Assembly: GCA_964059195.1 (NCBI GenBank)
Contig: CAXKWD010000005.1
Coordinates: 45,585,825-45,649,824, forward strand
Length of the DNA: 64,000 nt
Origin: Ectobius pallidus
Lineage: Eukaryota; Arthropoda; Insecta; Blattodea; Ectobiidae
Reading direction: 5' to 3'
Shown: positions 21,520-37,300 of the stretch, in pieces
How the letters are laid out: every line of letters starts with the position of its first letter
How positions within the stretch are numbered: the first letter of the stretch is position 1
Notes under the pieces: model-generated
Database searches by the model: none
What the model saw: only the letters and a program-made list of their open reading frames with translations
Told to the model about the DNA's origin: nothing
Position numbers and translations under genes: made by a program

Positions 21520-24500
21520 AGCATCATTTTCAGAAGCTTGTGACTACCAATAAGAGAATTTCTATGGAAATAAAATATGCTTGAATTGATTTGGCGGGAG
21601 GATTTTGTTTCTTATTCAACAGCGAGGAACATTGAATTATTCATTATACTATTCTTAATTAGGAAGATTAGACCAACATTTGAATTTTTCTGATGCATGA
21701 ATGCAAACCCAAGTTTTATTTATAGCCTAATAATTTTGATAGTCTGTACTTTACTGTGATGCTGGATTTTCTGTAATTGTTATTAATACATTTTCCTAAA
21801 CATATTTTAACATTTTCAATACTTCCAAAAAGTATCCTTTCGAAATCCATTTTCCCAATGATGTCTGCGGAGTTACCTTTGTAAACTGAAGCAACCTTGC
21901 TCTAAAAAGAGGGCTATTAAAGATAGCAAATTTCAAGCGAGGTACTGGCAATACAGTTAGAAGCAGCAACCCAAAATGCTTCGCAAGAAATTCATTGATA
22001 CTAACGGTTTCCTTCGAAGGACGTCAATGCAATTTCAACATATAAATTGTAGTGAAACTGACTCAACATGGAAATATAGACTAAAGAGAAATTTTAATAT
22101 TAATAATATTATACGTTTTTCGTCGAACCATGTAAACAATTTGGAAATAAACTAAAGAAATATGACGATTAGAAAGCTCTAAAAATAATTTGTAAAAGAA
22201 ATGAAGCAGAGAGGAAATGAAACTGAATTGCCTATCATGTATTAACTGTGAATGAAAGCTAATAGAAGTGTAAATTAGAATTTGTATTATTTTATTGTCT
22301 TTAATGATTATTAGTGCACAGAAGGAACCAAGTTATTACTATTTTGTCAGTCCTGGGAATCTAGTCACATTCTCCGGGATGGTCAAATTACAGGATTAGG
22401 CTAGACAAACTTGGGGTGGGCATTTCCTTCCATCTACATTTTCGATAGGGACTAATAACACTTGCAACTAAACAAATCTCATCGAGTATGGAATCTGTAA
22501 TTCGTAATCTGTTGATATTTAGTGTTCTCTGTATAATTGACCTTTAAACTGCAGATCAGCCGCTGAAGAATTCTAAAACCAAACGTGTTTTAGCTTCACG
22601 AAAACCTGATATGTTGGACAGCAGCAGAGAGGCGATTATTACAAGAAAACCAAAGTTAAGTATCACCAACACACAGCTCTCTCATAGTAGTCTATAGTAC
22701 TCAAATACGACCATAGTGGAGACCCGACTAGAATATATGATCGCAGGAGAGGCGTCTGTAACACAAAAGATTATGCAAGCCGGTTGTGTAATCCGTGTGG
22801 TGCAGATGAAACTGCTTGCGGGTCTCCTGATGTATCATCTAGACTGACTCGACCTAAGGTGTAGCGAGCGACGTAATTGGAAAGTTTAGTGCTATATACA
22901 ATTACAATTTTTACAATTTACTATTTATTGTTCCAAATTACACGAAAAATACATACAAAAGTTGATACACCACCCGAAGAAGCAGAGCTTGTGTATGACT
23001 AAGATCATTCGTTCACTCCCCAGGCTCTAGCTGCTTTGCTGAGTGCCCGACTTGACAAGTTTAGCAGTAAAGAGTCACTCATTCTCAACGCATTGTCACC
23101 AGACAGTCACTCATTTCTTTCTTTGCTATCAATCGCAGTCTTTAGTTACTCAACACGGTTATCGCTACTTTAGTACCTGCCTGGACGGGACCCGATATGT
23201 GATCGGCCGGAGAAGGGGGTAGACGTGCTTGTTCTGTAACAACAATGTTTATGTAGTTCCGGTTACATAAACTTTGGCAGGATAGCCAGCTACTTGCGGG
23301 TCTCTTGGTTTATCTAGTAGCCGGAGTCCCCGAATTGATGTGATCGTGGTTGCTCAAAAGTTTGGTACTAATGATTCATTATTCACGCTCTAGCTGCTTG
23401 CTGAATGCCCGACTAGACAAGTTAGCAGAGATACAGATTCTCCCAATTTATCATAATTTCTCGGTAATAATAAAATGTGCTTAACTTTTGCAGATGATTC
23501 TTCCGAAAGAGGAACTCGTTGTAACCCAGGAATATTCAGGACAGAGACTGGATTACAATATTAGGCTCTAGCTGACGAACTGTCACAAATGAACGCAGAC
23601 AACGGAAGGATGACTAATAATCAAGTGAGTACACCTACTTTACTAAATACATACACAGATTTAATGGTTTTATTGTTATAAACCATAGTGAGATTTTGTC
23701 ATTACTTTCTTACAGCAAGATTCTTTCATTTAATTTATAAAATTAATATGGAAATGAAGAGATGTTTTAAATTATTCTACTCTCCGAATAAAATTAAAAG
23801 GTTTAAGTACAAGGCAGTTTAAAAAGATGTTGTGCTACACTAGATGTTAAATGAAATATGAGTTAATGTGGATATCTCAAAACCACACTGAAAAAAGACA
23901 TACAGTCAACATTTAAAATAAAGTACATGGCGCCACATTCCATCCGAATACGAAAACCTAACTGCATCAAATATACATAGACAAGGAACTGTGTAGAATA
24001 TTAGTTACTACGGTGTAAAACCCTTGAGCCCTGATATTCATTGGGTTAGATATTGACGGTTTGACCGCATGAATAATAGGAAATACTTGCTTGAAATTTT
24101 GCGCCACAGTCCTTGCTGTATTTATATGAAATCAAAATATATTAGCATAATTTCGCATATTTCATCTTTCACCGTTCGATTTCCTTAATTATACAACACG
24201 TAATACATGTTCCTGACATCATTTAAGCTTATACCTAAACCATAAAAATGCATTTTGCCTAGCAACAGGTATGTGTGAATTTCTAGACAGTAGGAGAAAA
24301 TTTCTGGTGGTACAAATTCAGATGTAGGTAACATTAGATACATGAAAAAGAAATATTTAATTATTTACTACTTCCCGTGATAAAACTATTTGAGTGATGT
24401 TTCAGTTTAACGTTCTATTTAATAACAAATAATATAGTAACCGAGGTCTATATGTAAATTTTTACACTGTTGATTACATAAGAGTTCATGAAACATATAA

Positions 24501-25803
24501 AGTAGATCAATGAACTAATGGGTTTTATTATCCGAATTGTATGAACATTTTTGCAGTGAAATCAAGTGTAAAGTACAGTGTATAAATATCAAGGAAGGTG
24601 TCATCAGGGGAGTTTTTTATGGCCTTGTAGAGGATGGAGACGAAGGGACTACACAAGACAGTTCGCTGGAACGTATTTTCCCAATGCCGAAAAGTTCACA
24701 ATCTGACCACGAATTGATCCTTGGTCCCCGGAGTAAAACCCAATCGCATTACAGTCTTCCTTTTCGTAAGTATAGCAAATATCTTTACGATTAGATCACA
24801 ATTTAGACTTTCAGCTACCGTTTCTGCTGTGTTCAACTGTTTTTGCATTTGATATGTTGTAAACACATTGTTGCCAAACAAAATGACATGAATTCGGCTA
24901 CATATTAAGTTATATAAAAAAATAGATTGCTATTCTGAGCACAATCGAACTATAAGAATACAGTATTTGTTTTAAAAGTTCCGTTTCAGAATTACATAAC
25001 ACGTCGTGCGATGTTGTATCTTTATAAGAATTTAACACGTTCACACAAATAGCAAAACTCCCAATGACATGTTTTAGTGACAAGTTCTTTATAACGGTCT
25101 CACATCTACAACAACCATCTTATTGCAATGTAAAACCTTGAGTTATTAATATCCCATGGGATAGATAGTTTTCAGATACACAAGTCTATTAATAAGAGGA
25201 CGTGTGTTTGAATGTCTGTGCGCGATGCATAGCCAAATTACTGTATGCAGACTACTGAAATTATTATCATAAATGGCCTGGAGAGTGGCCGAATGAACAT
25301 CGAAACCCAATTTTTAATATTCCATTTCGTTGGTGAATGATGAATGAAAAACTGACAGAAAACTTCAATTTTCCGCGCTATCGAGGCAGCTTTTTTCGCT
25401 ATTACATTTCAATTGTAAATGAATCACAGGTTTTCTTGCCGTTTTTCTTGTAACAATTTGGAAATAAAAACTTCGGGATTCCTAATATAACGCATGGAAT
25501 CGTCGTTGGTTACGATTTTTTTAAACCGCTCTGACGTGTTCGTTTCTTTATCATGTATTTGAGATCTGAAATTTCACATAGGTGGACGGAACAAGGATAA
25601 TGTATTCCTAAATAGGAAAACATTGCACGATATGGACGGAACTCACTATACCGGATTTTCTAGGGGGAGGAGGTTAGAGGACTGGAATCTGAGATTTTTT
25701 AATATCATGCGGCGCTTTCTAGTACAAAATTTACTTGAAAGTCTGATTCTTAGTTTAATTGTTATTATTCGTTTAGTTAATGAATAATTTTATAGGACTT
25801 TAT
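21520..25803. repeat. Array copy R4 (4,284 bp)
   Basis: Complete unit, close to R2. It keeps both short segments missing in R3 and lacks the ATCCAAATAATATG stretch. Block C is at 23494-23624 and block D at 24557-24765. A private GTTTTAGC replaces GTAGTAGC near 22588. Confidence 0.95.
24557..24765 (+). other. Exon-like block D of R4
   Basis: Open, splice sites intact, peptide identical to that of R1. Confidence 0.5.
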
Positions 25804-28800
25804 AGCATCATTTTCAGAAGCTTGTGACTACCAATAAGAGAATTTCTATGGAAATAAAATATGCTTGAATTGATTTTGTTTCTTATTCAACAGCGAGGAA
25901 CATTGAATTATTCATTATACTATTCTTAATTAGGAATATTAGACCAACATTTGAATTTTTCTGATGCATGAATGCAAACCCAAGTTTTATTTATAGCCTA
26001 ATAATTTTGATACTGTGATGCTGGATTTTCTGTAATTGTTATTATTACATTTTCCTAAACATATTTTAACATTTTCAATACTTCCAAAAAGTATCCTTTC
26101 GAAATCCATTTTCCCAATGATGTCTGCGGAGTTACCTTTGTAAACTGAAGCAACCTTGCTCTAAAAAGAGGGCTATTAAAGATAGCAAATTTCAAGCGAG
26201 GTACTGGCAATACAGTTAGAAGCAGCAACCCAAAATGCTTCGCAAGAAATTCATTGATACTAACGGTTTCCTTCGAAGGACGTCAATGCAATTTCAACAT
26301 ATAAATTGTAGTGAAACTGACTCAACATGGAAATATAGACTAAAGAGAAATTTTAATATTAATAATATTATACGTTTTTCGTCGAACCATGTAAACAATT
26401 TGGAAATAAACTAAAGAAATATGACGATTAGAAAGCTCTAAAAATAATTTGTAAAAGAAATGAAGCAGAGAGGAAATGAAACTGAATTGCCTATCATGTA
26501 TTAACTGTGAATGAAAGCTAATAGAAGTGTAAATTAGAATTTGTATTATTTTATTGTCTTTAATGATTATTAGTGCACAGAAGGAACCAAGTTATTACTA
26601 TTTTGTCAGTCCTGGGAATCTAGTCACATTCTCCGGGATGGTCAAATTACAGGATTAGGCTAGACAAACTTGGGGTGGGCATTTCCTTCCATCTACATTT
26701 TCGATAGGGACTAATAACACTTGCAACTAAACAAATCTCATCGAGTATGGAATCTGTAATTCGTAATCTGTTGATATTTAGTGTTATCTGTATAATTGAC
26801 CTTTAAACTGCAGATCAGCCGCTGAAGAATTCTAAAACCAAACGTGTAGTAGCTTCACGAAAACCTGATATGTTGGACAGCAGCAGAGAGGCGATTATTA
26901 CAAGAAAACCAAAGTTAAGTATCACCAACACACAGCTCTCTCATAGTAGTCTATAGTACTCAAATACGACCATAGTGGAGACCCGACTAGAATATATGAT
27001 CGCAGGAGAGGCGTCTGTAACACAAAAGATTATGCAAGCCGGTTGTGTAATCCGTGTGGTGCAGATGAAACTGCTTGCGGGTCTCCTGATGTATCATCTA
27101 GACTGACTCGACCTAAGGTGTAGCGAGCGACGTAATTGGAAAGTTTAGTGCTATATACAATTACAATTTTTACAATTTACTATTTATTGTTCCAAATTAC
27201 ACGAAAAATACATACAAAAGTTGATACACCACCCGAAGAAGCAGAGCTTGTGTATGACTAAGATCATTCGTTCACTCCCCAGGCTCTAGCTGCTTTGCTG
27301 AGTGCCCGACTTGACAAGTTTAGCAGTAAAGAGTCACTCATTCTCAACGCATTGTCACCAGACAGTCACTCATTTCTTTCTTTGCTATCAATCGCAGTCT
27401 TTAGTTACTCAACACGGTTATCGCTACTTTAGTACCTGCCTGGACGGGACCCGATATGTGATCGGCCGGAGAAGGGGGTAGACGTGCTTGTTCTGTAACA
27501 ACAATGTTTATGTAGTTCCGGTTACATAAACTTTGGCAGGATAGCCAGCTACTTGCGGGTCTCTTGGTTTATCTAGTAGCCGGAGTCCCCGAATTGATGT
27601 GATCGTGGTTGCTCAAAAGTTTGGTACTAATGATTCATTATTCACGCTCTAGCTGCTTGCTGAATGCCCGACTAGACAAGTTAGCAGAGATACAGATTCT
27701 CCCAATTTATCATAATTTCTCGGTAATAATAAAATGTGCTTAACTTTTGCAGATGATTCTTCCGAAAGAGGAACTCGTTGTAACCCAGGAATATTCAGGA
27801 CAGAGACTGGATTACAATATTAGGCTCTAGCTGACGAACTGTCACAAATGAACGCAGACAACGGAAGGATGACTAATAATCAAGTGAGTACATCTACTTT
27901 ACTAAATACATACACAGATTTAATGGTTTTATTGTTATAAACCATAGTGAGATTTTGTCATTACTTTCTTACATGAAGATTCTTTCATTTAATTTATAAA
28001 ATTAATATGGAAATGAAGAGATGTTTTAAATTATTCTACTCTCCGAATAAAATTAAAAGGTTTAAGTACAAGGCAGTTTAAAAAGATGTTGTGCTACACT
28101 AGATGTTAAATGAAATATGAGTTAATGTGGATATCTCAAAACCACACTGAAAAAAGACATACAGTCAACATTTAAAATAAAGTACATGGCGCCACATTCC
28201 ATCCGAATACGAAAACCTATCTGCATCAAATATACATAGACAAGGAACTGTGTAGAATATTAGTTACTACGGTGTAAAACCCTTGAGCCCTGATATTCAT
28301 TGGGTTAGATATTGATGGTTTGACCGCATGAATAATAGGAAATACTTGCTTGAAATTTTGCGCCACAGTCCTTGCTGTATTTATATGAAATCAAAATATA
28401 TTAGCATAATTTCGCATATTTCATCTTTCACCGTTCGATTTCCTTAATTATACAACACGTAATACATGTTCCTGACATCATTTAAGCTTATACCTAAACC
28501 ATAAAAATGCATTTTGCCTAGCAACAGGTATGTGTGAATTTCTAGACAGTAGGAGAAAATTTCTGGTGGTACAAATTCAGATGTAGGTAACATTAGATAC
28601 ATGAAAAAGAAATATTTAATTATTTACTACTTCCCGTGATAAAACTATTTGAGTGATGTTTCAGTTTAACGTTCTATTTAATAACAAATAATATAGTAAC
28701 CGAGGTCTATATGTAAATTTTTACACTGTTGATTACATAAGAGTTCATGAAACATATAAAGTAGATCAATGAACTAATGGGTTTTATTATCCGAATTGTA

Positions 28801-30041
28801 TGAACATTTTTGCAGTGAAATCAAGTGTAAAGTACAGTGTATAAATATCAAGGAAGGTGTCATCAGGGGAGTTTTTTATGGCCTTGTAGAGGATGGAGAC
28901 GAAGGGACTACACAAGACAGTTCGCTGGAACGTATTTTCCCAATGCCGAAAAGTTCACAATCTGACCACGAATTGATCCTTGGTCCCCGGAGTAAAACCC
29001 AATCGCATTACAGTCTTCCTTTTCGTAAGTATAGCAAATATCTTTACGATTAGATCACAATTTAGACTTTCAGCTACCGTTTCTGCTGTGTTCAACTGTT
29101 TTTGCATTTGATATGTTGTAAACACATTGTTGCCAAACAAAATGACATGAATTCGGCTACATATTAAGTTATATAAAAAAATAGATTGCTATTCTGAGCA
29201 CAATCGAACTATAAGAATACAGTATTTGTTTTAAAAGTTCCGTTTCAGAATTACATAACACGTCGTGCGATGTTGTATCTTTATAAGAATTTAACACGTT
29301 CACACAAATAGCAAAACTCCCAATGACATGTTTTAGTGACAAGTTCTTTATAACGGTCTCACATCTACAACAACCATCTTATTGCAATGTAAAACCTTGA
29401 GTTATTAATATCCCATGGGATAGATAGTTTTCAGATACACAAGTCTATTAATAAGAGGACGTGTGTTTGAATGTCTGTGCGCGATGCATAGCCAAATTAC
29501 TGTATGCAGACTACTGAAATTATTATCATAAATGGCCTGGAGAGTGGCCGAATGAACATCGAAACCCAATTTTTAATATTCCATTTCGTTGGTGAATGAT
29601 GAATGAAAAACTGACAGAAAACTTCAATTTTCCGCGCTATCGAGGCAGCTTTTTTCGCTATTACATTTCAATTGTAAATGAATCACAGGTTTTCTTGCCG
29701 TTTTTCTTGTAACAATTTGGAAATAAAAACTTCGGGATTCCTAATATAACGCATGGAATCGTCGTTGGTTACGATTTTTTTAAACCGCTCTGACGTGTTC
29801 GTTTCTTTATCATGTATTTGAGATCTGAAATTTCACATAAATTTCCTAAATAGGAAAACATTGCACGATATGGACGGAACTCACTATACCGGATTTTCTA
29901 GGGGGAGGAGGTTAGAGGACTGGAATCTGAGATTTTTTAATATCATGCGGCGCTTTCTAGTACAAAATTTACTTGAAAGTCTGATTCTTAGTTTAATTGT
30001 TATTATTCGTTTAGTTAATGAATAATTTTATAGGACTTTAT
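25804..30041. repeat. Array copy R5 (4,238 bp), first half of dimer 1
   Basis: Complete unit with both 5' deletions. It also has a deletion near 29840, where the AGGTGGACGGAACAAGG stretch is replaced by AAATT. The same length and the same deletions recur in R7. Block C is at 27753-27883 and block D at 28816-29024. Confidence 0.95.
28816..29024 (+). other. Exon-like block D of R5
   Basis: Open, splice sites intact, peptide identical to that of R1. Confidence 0.5.
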
Positions 30042-33000
30042 AGCATCATTTTCAGAAGCTTGTGACTACCAATAAGAGAATTTCTATGGAAATAAAATAT
30101 GCTTGAATTGATTTTGTTTCTTATTCAACAGCGAGGAACATTGAATTATTCATTATACTATTCTTAATTAGGAATATTAGACCAACATTTGAATTTTTCT
30201 GATGCATGAATGCAAACCCAAGTTTTATTTATAGCCTAATAATTTTGATACTGTGATGCTGGATTTTCTGTAATTGTTATTAATACATTTTCCTAAACAT
30301 ATTTTAACATTTTCAATACTTCCAAAAAGTATCCTTTCGAAATCCATTTTCCCAATGATGTCTGCGGAGTTACCTTTGTAAACTGAAGCAACCTTGCTCT
30401 AAAAAGAGGGCTATTAAAGATAGCAAATTTCAAGCGAGGTACTGGCAATACAGTTAGAAGCAGCAACCCAAAATGCTTCGCAAGAAATTCATTGATACTA
30501 ACCGTTTCCTTCGAAGGACGTCAATGCAATTTCAACATATAAATTGTAGTGAAACTGACTCAACATGGAAATATAGACTAAAGAGAAATTTTAATATTAA
30601 TAATATTATACGTTTTTCGTCGAACCATGTAAACAATTTGGAAATAAACTAAAGAAATATGACGATTAGAAAGCTCTAAAAATAATTTGTAAAAGAAATG
30701 AAGCAGAGAGGAAATGAAACTGAATTGCCTATCATGTATTAACTGTGAATGAAAGCTAATAGAAGTGTAAATTAGAATTTGTATTATTTTATTGTCTTTA
30801 ATGATTATTAGTGCACAGAAGGAACCAAGTTATTATTATTTTGTCAGTCCTGGGAATCTAGTCACATTCTCCGGGATGGTCAAATTACAAGATTAGGTTA
30901 GACAACTTGGGGTGGGCATTTCCTTCCATCTACATTTTCGATAGGGACTAATAACACTTGCAACTAAACAAATCTCATCGAGTATCGAATCTGTAATTCG
31001 TAATCTGTTGATATTTAGTGTTCTCTGTATAATTGACCTTTAAACTGCAGATCAGCCGCTGAATAATTCTATAGGTAAAACCAAACGTGTAGTAGCTTCA
31101 CGAAAACCTGATATGTTGGACAGCAGCAGAGAGGCGATTATTACAAGAAAACCAAAGTTAAGTATCACCAACACACAGCTCTCTCATAGTAGTCTATAGT
31201 ACTCAAATACGACCTTAGTGGAGGCCCGACTAGAATATATGATCGCAGGAGAGGCGTCTGTAACACAAAAGATTATGCAAGCCGGTTGTGTAATCCGTGT
31301 GGTGCAGATGAAACTGCTTGCGGGACTCCTGATGTATCATCTAGTCTGACTCGACCTAAGGTGTAGCGAGCGACGTAATTGGAAAGTTTAGTGCTATATA
31401 CAATTACAATTTTTACAATTTACTATTTATTGTTCCAAATTACACGAAAAATACATACAAAAGTAGATACACCACCCGAAGAAGCAGAGCTTGTGTATGA
31501 CTAAGATCATTCGTTCACTCTCCAGGCTCTAGCTGCTTTGCTGAGTGCCCGACTCGGCAAGTTTAGCAGTAAAGAGTCACTCATTCTCAACGCATTGTCA
31601 CCAGACAGTCATTCATTTCTTTCTTTGCTATCAATCGCAGTCTTTAGTTACTCAACACGGTTATCGCTACTTTAGTATCTGCCTGGACGGGACCCGATAT
31701 GTGATCGGCCAGAGAAGGGGGTAGACGTGCTTGTTCTGTAACAACAATGTTTATGTAGTTCCGGTTACATAAACTTTGGCAGGATAGCCAGCTACTTGCG
31801 GGTCTCTTGGTTTATCTAGTACCCGGAGTACCCGAATTGTTGTGATCGTGGTTGCTCAAAAGTTTGGTACTAATGATTCATTATTCACGCTCTAGCTGCT
31901 TGCTGAATGCCCGACTAGGCAAGTTAGCAGAGATACAGATTCTCCCAATTTATCATAATTTCTCGGTAATAATAAAATGTGCTTAACTTTTGCAGATGAT
32001 TCTTCCGAAAATGGAACTCGTTGTAACCCAGGAATATTCAAGACAGAGACTGGATTACAATATTAGGCTCTAGCTGACGAACTGTCACAAATGAACGCAG
32101 ACAACGGAAGGATGACTAATAATCAAGTGAGTACATCTACTTTATTAAATACATACACAGATTTAATGGTATTATTGTTATAAACCATAGTGAGATTTTG
32201 TCATTACTTTCTTACATCAAGATTCATTCATTTAATTTAAAAAATTAATATGGAAATGAAGAGATGTTTTAAATTATTCTACTCTCCGAATAAAATTAAA
32301 ACGTTTAAGTACAAGGCAGTTTAAAAAGATATTGTGCTACACTAGATGTTAAATGAAATATGAGTTAATGTGGATATATCATAACCACACTGAAAAAAAG
32401 ACATACAGTCAACATTTAAAATAAAGTACATGGCGCCAAATTCCATCCGCATACGAAAACCTAACTGCATCAAATATACATAGACAAGGAACGGTGTAGA
32501 ATATTAGTTACTACGGTGTAAAACCCTTGAGCCCTGATATTCATTGGGTTAGATATTGATGGGTTGACAGCATGAATAATAGGAAATACTTGCTTGAAAT
32601 TTTGCGCCACAGTCCTTGCTGTATTTATTTGAAATCAAAATATATCAGCATAATTTCGCATATTTCATCTTTCACCGCTCGATTTCCTTAATTATACAAC
32701 ACGTAATACATGTTCCTGACATCATTTAAGCTTATACCTAAACCATAAAAATGCATTTTGCCTAGCAACAGGTATGTGTGAATTTCTAGACAGTAGGAGA
32801 AAATTTCTGGTGGTACAAATTCAGATGTAGGTAACATTAGAAACAAGAAAAAGAAATATTTAATTAATTACTACTTCCCGTGAAAAAACTATTTGAGTGA
32901 TGTTTCAGTTTAACGTTCTATTTAATAACAAATAATATAGTAACCGAGGTCTATATGTAAATTTTTACACTGTTGATTACATAAGAGTTCATGAAACATA

Positions 33001-34306
33001 TAAAGTAGATCAATGAACTAATGGGTTTTATTATCCGAATTGTATGAACATTTTTGCAGTGAAATCAAGTGTAAAGTACAGTGTATAAATATCAAGGAAG
33101 GTGTCATCAGGGGAGTTTTTTATGGCCTTGTAGAGGATGGAGACGAAGGGACTACACAAGACAGTTCGCTGGAACGTATTTTCCCAATGCCGAAAAGTTC
33201 ACAATCTGACCACGAATTGATCCTTGGTCCCCGGAGTAAAACCCAATCGCATTACAGTCTTCCTTTTCGTAAGTATAGCAAATATCTTTACGATTAGATC
33301 ACAATTTAGACTTTCAGCTACCGTTTCTGCTGTGTTCAACTGTTTTTGCATTTGATATGTTGTAAACACATTGTTGCCAAACAAAATGACATGAATTCGG
33401 CTACATATTAAGTTATATAAAAAAATAGATTGCTATTCTGAGCACAATCGAACTATAAGAATACAGTATTTGTTTTAAAAGTTCCGTTTCAGAATTACAT
33501 AACACGTCGTGCGATGTTGTATCTTTATAAGAATTTAACACGTTCACACAAATAGCAAAACTCCCAATGACATGTTTTAGTGACAAGTTCTTTATAACGG
33601 TCTCACATCTACAACAACCATCTTATTGCAATGTAAAACCTTGAGTTATTAATATCCCATGGGATAGATAGTTTTCAGATACACAAGTCTATTAATAAGA
33701 GGACGTGTGTTTGAATGTCTGTGCGCGATGCATAGCCAAATTACTGTATGCAGACTACTGAAATTATTATCATAAATGGCCTGGAGAGTGGCCGAATGAA
33801 CATCGAAACCCAATTTTTAATATTCCATTTCGTTGGTGAATGATGAATGAAAAACTGACAGAAAACTTCAATTTTCCGCGCTATCGAGGCAGCTTTTTTC
33901 GCTATTACATTTCAATTGTAAATGAATCACAGGTTTTCTTGCCGTTTTTCTTGTAACAATTTGGAAATAAAAACTTCGGGATTCCTAATATAACGCATGG
34001 AATCGTCGTTGGTTACGATTTTTTTAAACCGCTCTGACGTGTTCGTTTCTTTATCATGTATTTGAGATCTGAAATTTCACATAGGTGGACGGAACAAGGA
34101 TAATGTATTCCTAAATAGGAAAACATTGCACGATATGGACGGAACTCACTATACCGGATTTTCTAGGGGGAGGAGGTTAGAGGACTGGAATCTGAGATTT
34201 TTTAATATCATGCGGCGCTTTCTAGTACAAAATTTACTTGAAAGTCTGATTCTTAGTTTAATTGTTATTATTCGTTTAGTTAATGAATAATTTTATAGGA
34301 CTTTAT
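30042..34306. repeat. Array copy R6 (4,265 bp), second half of dimer 1
   Basis: Complete unit. It has a 6 bp insertion ATAGGT near 31070, found elsewhere only in R8, and an ATC in place of the signal-peptide ATG. Block C is at 31996-32126 and block D at 33060-33268. It matches R8 at a spacing of 8,503 bp until about 32957. Confidence 0.95.
33060..33268 (+). other. Exon-like block D of R6
   Basis: Open, splice sites intact, peptide identical to that of R1. Confidence 0.5.
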
Positions 34307-37300
34307 AGCATCATTTTCAGAAGCTTGTGACTACCAATAAGAGAATTTCTATGGAAATAAAATATGCTTGAATTGATTTTGTTTCTTATTCAACAGCGAG
34401 GAACATTGAATTATTCATTATACTATTCTTAATTAGGAATATTAGACCAACATTTGAATTTTTCTGATGCATGAATGCAAACCCAAGTTTTATTTATAGC
34501 CTAATAATTTTGATACTGTGATGCTGGATTTTCTGTAATTGTTATTATTACATTTTCCTAAACATATTTTAACATTTTCAATACTTCCAAAAAGTATCCT
34601 TTCGAAATCCATTTTCCCAATGATGTCTGCGGAGTTACCTTTGTAAACTGAAGCAACCTTGCTCTAAAAAGAGGGCTATTAAAGATAGCAAATTTCAAGC
34701 GAGGTACTGGCAATACAGTTAGAAGCAGCAACCCAAAATGCTTCGCAAGAAATTCATTGATACTAACGGTTTCCTTCGAAGGACGTCAATGCAATTTCAA
34801 CATATAAATTGTAGTGAAACTGACTCAACATGGAAATATAGACTAAAGAGAAATTTTAATATTAATAATATTATACGTTTTTCGTCGAACCATGTAAACA
34901 ATTTGGAAATAAACTAAAGAAATATGACGATTAGAAAGCTCTAAAAATAATTTGTAAAAGAAATGAAGCAGAGAGGAAATGAAACTGAATTGCCTATCAT
35001 GTATTAACTGTGAATGAAAGCTAATAGAAGTGTAAATTAGAATTTGTATTATTTTATTGTCTTTAATGATTATTAGTGCACAGAAGGAACCAAGTTATTA
35101 CTATTTTGTCAGTCCTGGGAATCTAGTCACATTCTCCGGGATGGTCAAATTACAGGATTAGGCTAGACAAACTTGGGGTGGGCATTTCCTTCCATCTACA
35201 TTTTCGATAGGGACTAATAACACTTGCAACTAAACAAATCTCATCGAGTATGGAATCTGTAATTCGTAATCTGTTGATATTTAGTGTTATCTGTATAATT
35301 GACCTTTAAACTGCAGATCAGCCGCTGAAGAATTCTAAAACCAAACGTGTAGTAGCTTCACGAAAACCTGATATGTTGGACAGCAGCAGAGAGGCGATTA
35401 TTACAAGAAAACCAAAGTTAAGTATCACCAACACACAGCTCTCTCATAGTAGTCTATAGTACTCAAATACGACCATAGTGGAGACCCGACTAGAATATAT
35501 GATCGCAGGAGAGGCGTCTGTAACACAAAAGATTATGCAAGCCGGTTGTGTAATCCGTGTGGTGCAGATGAAACTGCTTGCGGGTCTCCTGATGTATCAT
35601 CTAGACTGACTCGACCTAAGGTGTAGCGAGCGACGTAATTGGAAAGTTTAGTGCTATATACAATTACAATTTTTACAATTTACTATTTATTGTTCCAAAT
35701 TACACGAAAAATACATACAAAAGTTGATACACCACCCGAAGAAGCAGAGCTTGTGTATGACTAAGATCATTCGTTCACTCCCCAGGCTCTAGCTGCTTTG
35801 CTGAGTGCCCGACTTGACAAGTTTAGCAGTAAAGAGTCACTCATTCTCAACGCATTGTCACCAGACAGTCACTCATTTCTTTCTTTGCTATCAATCGCAG
35901 TCTTTAGTTACTCAACACGGTTATCGCTACTTTAGTACCTGCCTGGACGGGACCCGATATGTGATCGGCCGGAGAAGGGGGTAGACGTGCTTGTTCTGTA
36001 ACAACAATGTTTATGTAGTTCCGGTTACATAAACTTTGGCAGGATAGCCAGCTACTTGCGGGTCTCTTGGTTTATCTAGTAGCCGGAGTCCCCGAATTGA
36101 TGTGATCGTGGTTGCTCAAAAGTTTGGTACTAATGATTCATTATTCACGCTCTAGCTGCTTGCTGAATGCCCGACTAGACAAGTTAGCAGAGATACAGAT
36201 TCTCCCAATTTATCATAATTTCTCGGTAATAATAAAATGTGCTTAACTTTTGCAGATGATTCTTCCGAAAGAGGAACTCGTTGTAACCCAGGAATATTCA
36301 GGACAGAGACTGGATTACAATATTAGGCTCTAGCTGACGAACTGTCACAAATGAACGCAGACAACGGAAGGATGACTAATAATCAAGTGAGTACATCTAC
36401 TTTACTAAATACATACACAGATTTAATGGTTTTATTGTTATAAACCATAGTGAGATTTTGTCATTACTTTCTTACATGAAGATTCTTTCATTTAATTTAT
36501 AAAATTAATATGGAAATGAAGAGATGTTTTAAATTATTCTACTCTCCGAATAAAATTAAAAGGTTTAAGTACAAGGCAGTTTAAAAAGATGTTGTGCTAC
36601 ACTAGATGTTAAATGAAATATGAGTTAATGTGGATATCTCAAAACCACACTGAAAAAAGACATACAGTCAACATTTAAAATAAAGTACATGGCGCCACAT
36701 TCCATCCGAATACGAAAACCTATCTGCATCAAATATACATAGACAAGGAACTGTGTAGAATATTAGTTACTACGGTGTAAAACCCTTGAGCCCTGATATT
36801 CATTGGGTTAGATATTGATGGTTTGACCGCATGAATAATAGGAAATACTTGCTTGAAATTTTGCGCCACAGTCCTTGCTGTATTTATATGAAATCAAAAT
36901 ATATTAGCATAATTTCGCATATTTCATCTTTCACCGTTCGATTTCCTTAATTATACAACACGTAATACATGTTCCTGACATCATTTAAGCTTATACCTAA
37001 ACCATAAAAATGCATTTTGCCTAGCAACAGGTATGTGTGAATTTCTAGACAGTAGGAGAAAATTTCTGGTGGTACAAATTCAGATGTAGGTAACATTAGA
37101 TACATGAAAAAGAAATATTTAATTATTTACTACTTCCCGTGATAAAACTATTTGAGTGATGTTTCAGTTTAACGTTCTATTTAATAACAAATAATATAGT
37201 AACCGAGGTCTATATGTAAATTTTTACACTGTTGATTACATAAGAGTTCATGAAACATATAAAGTAGATCAATGAACTAATGGGTTTTATTATCCGAATT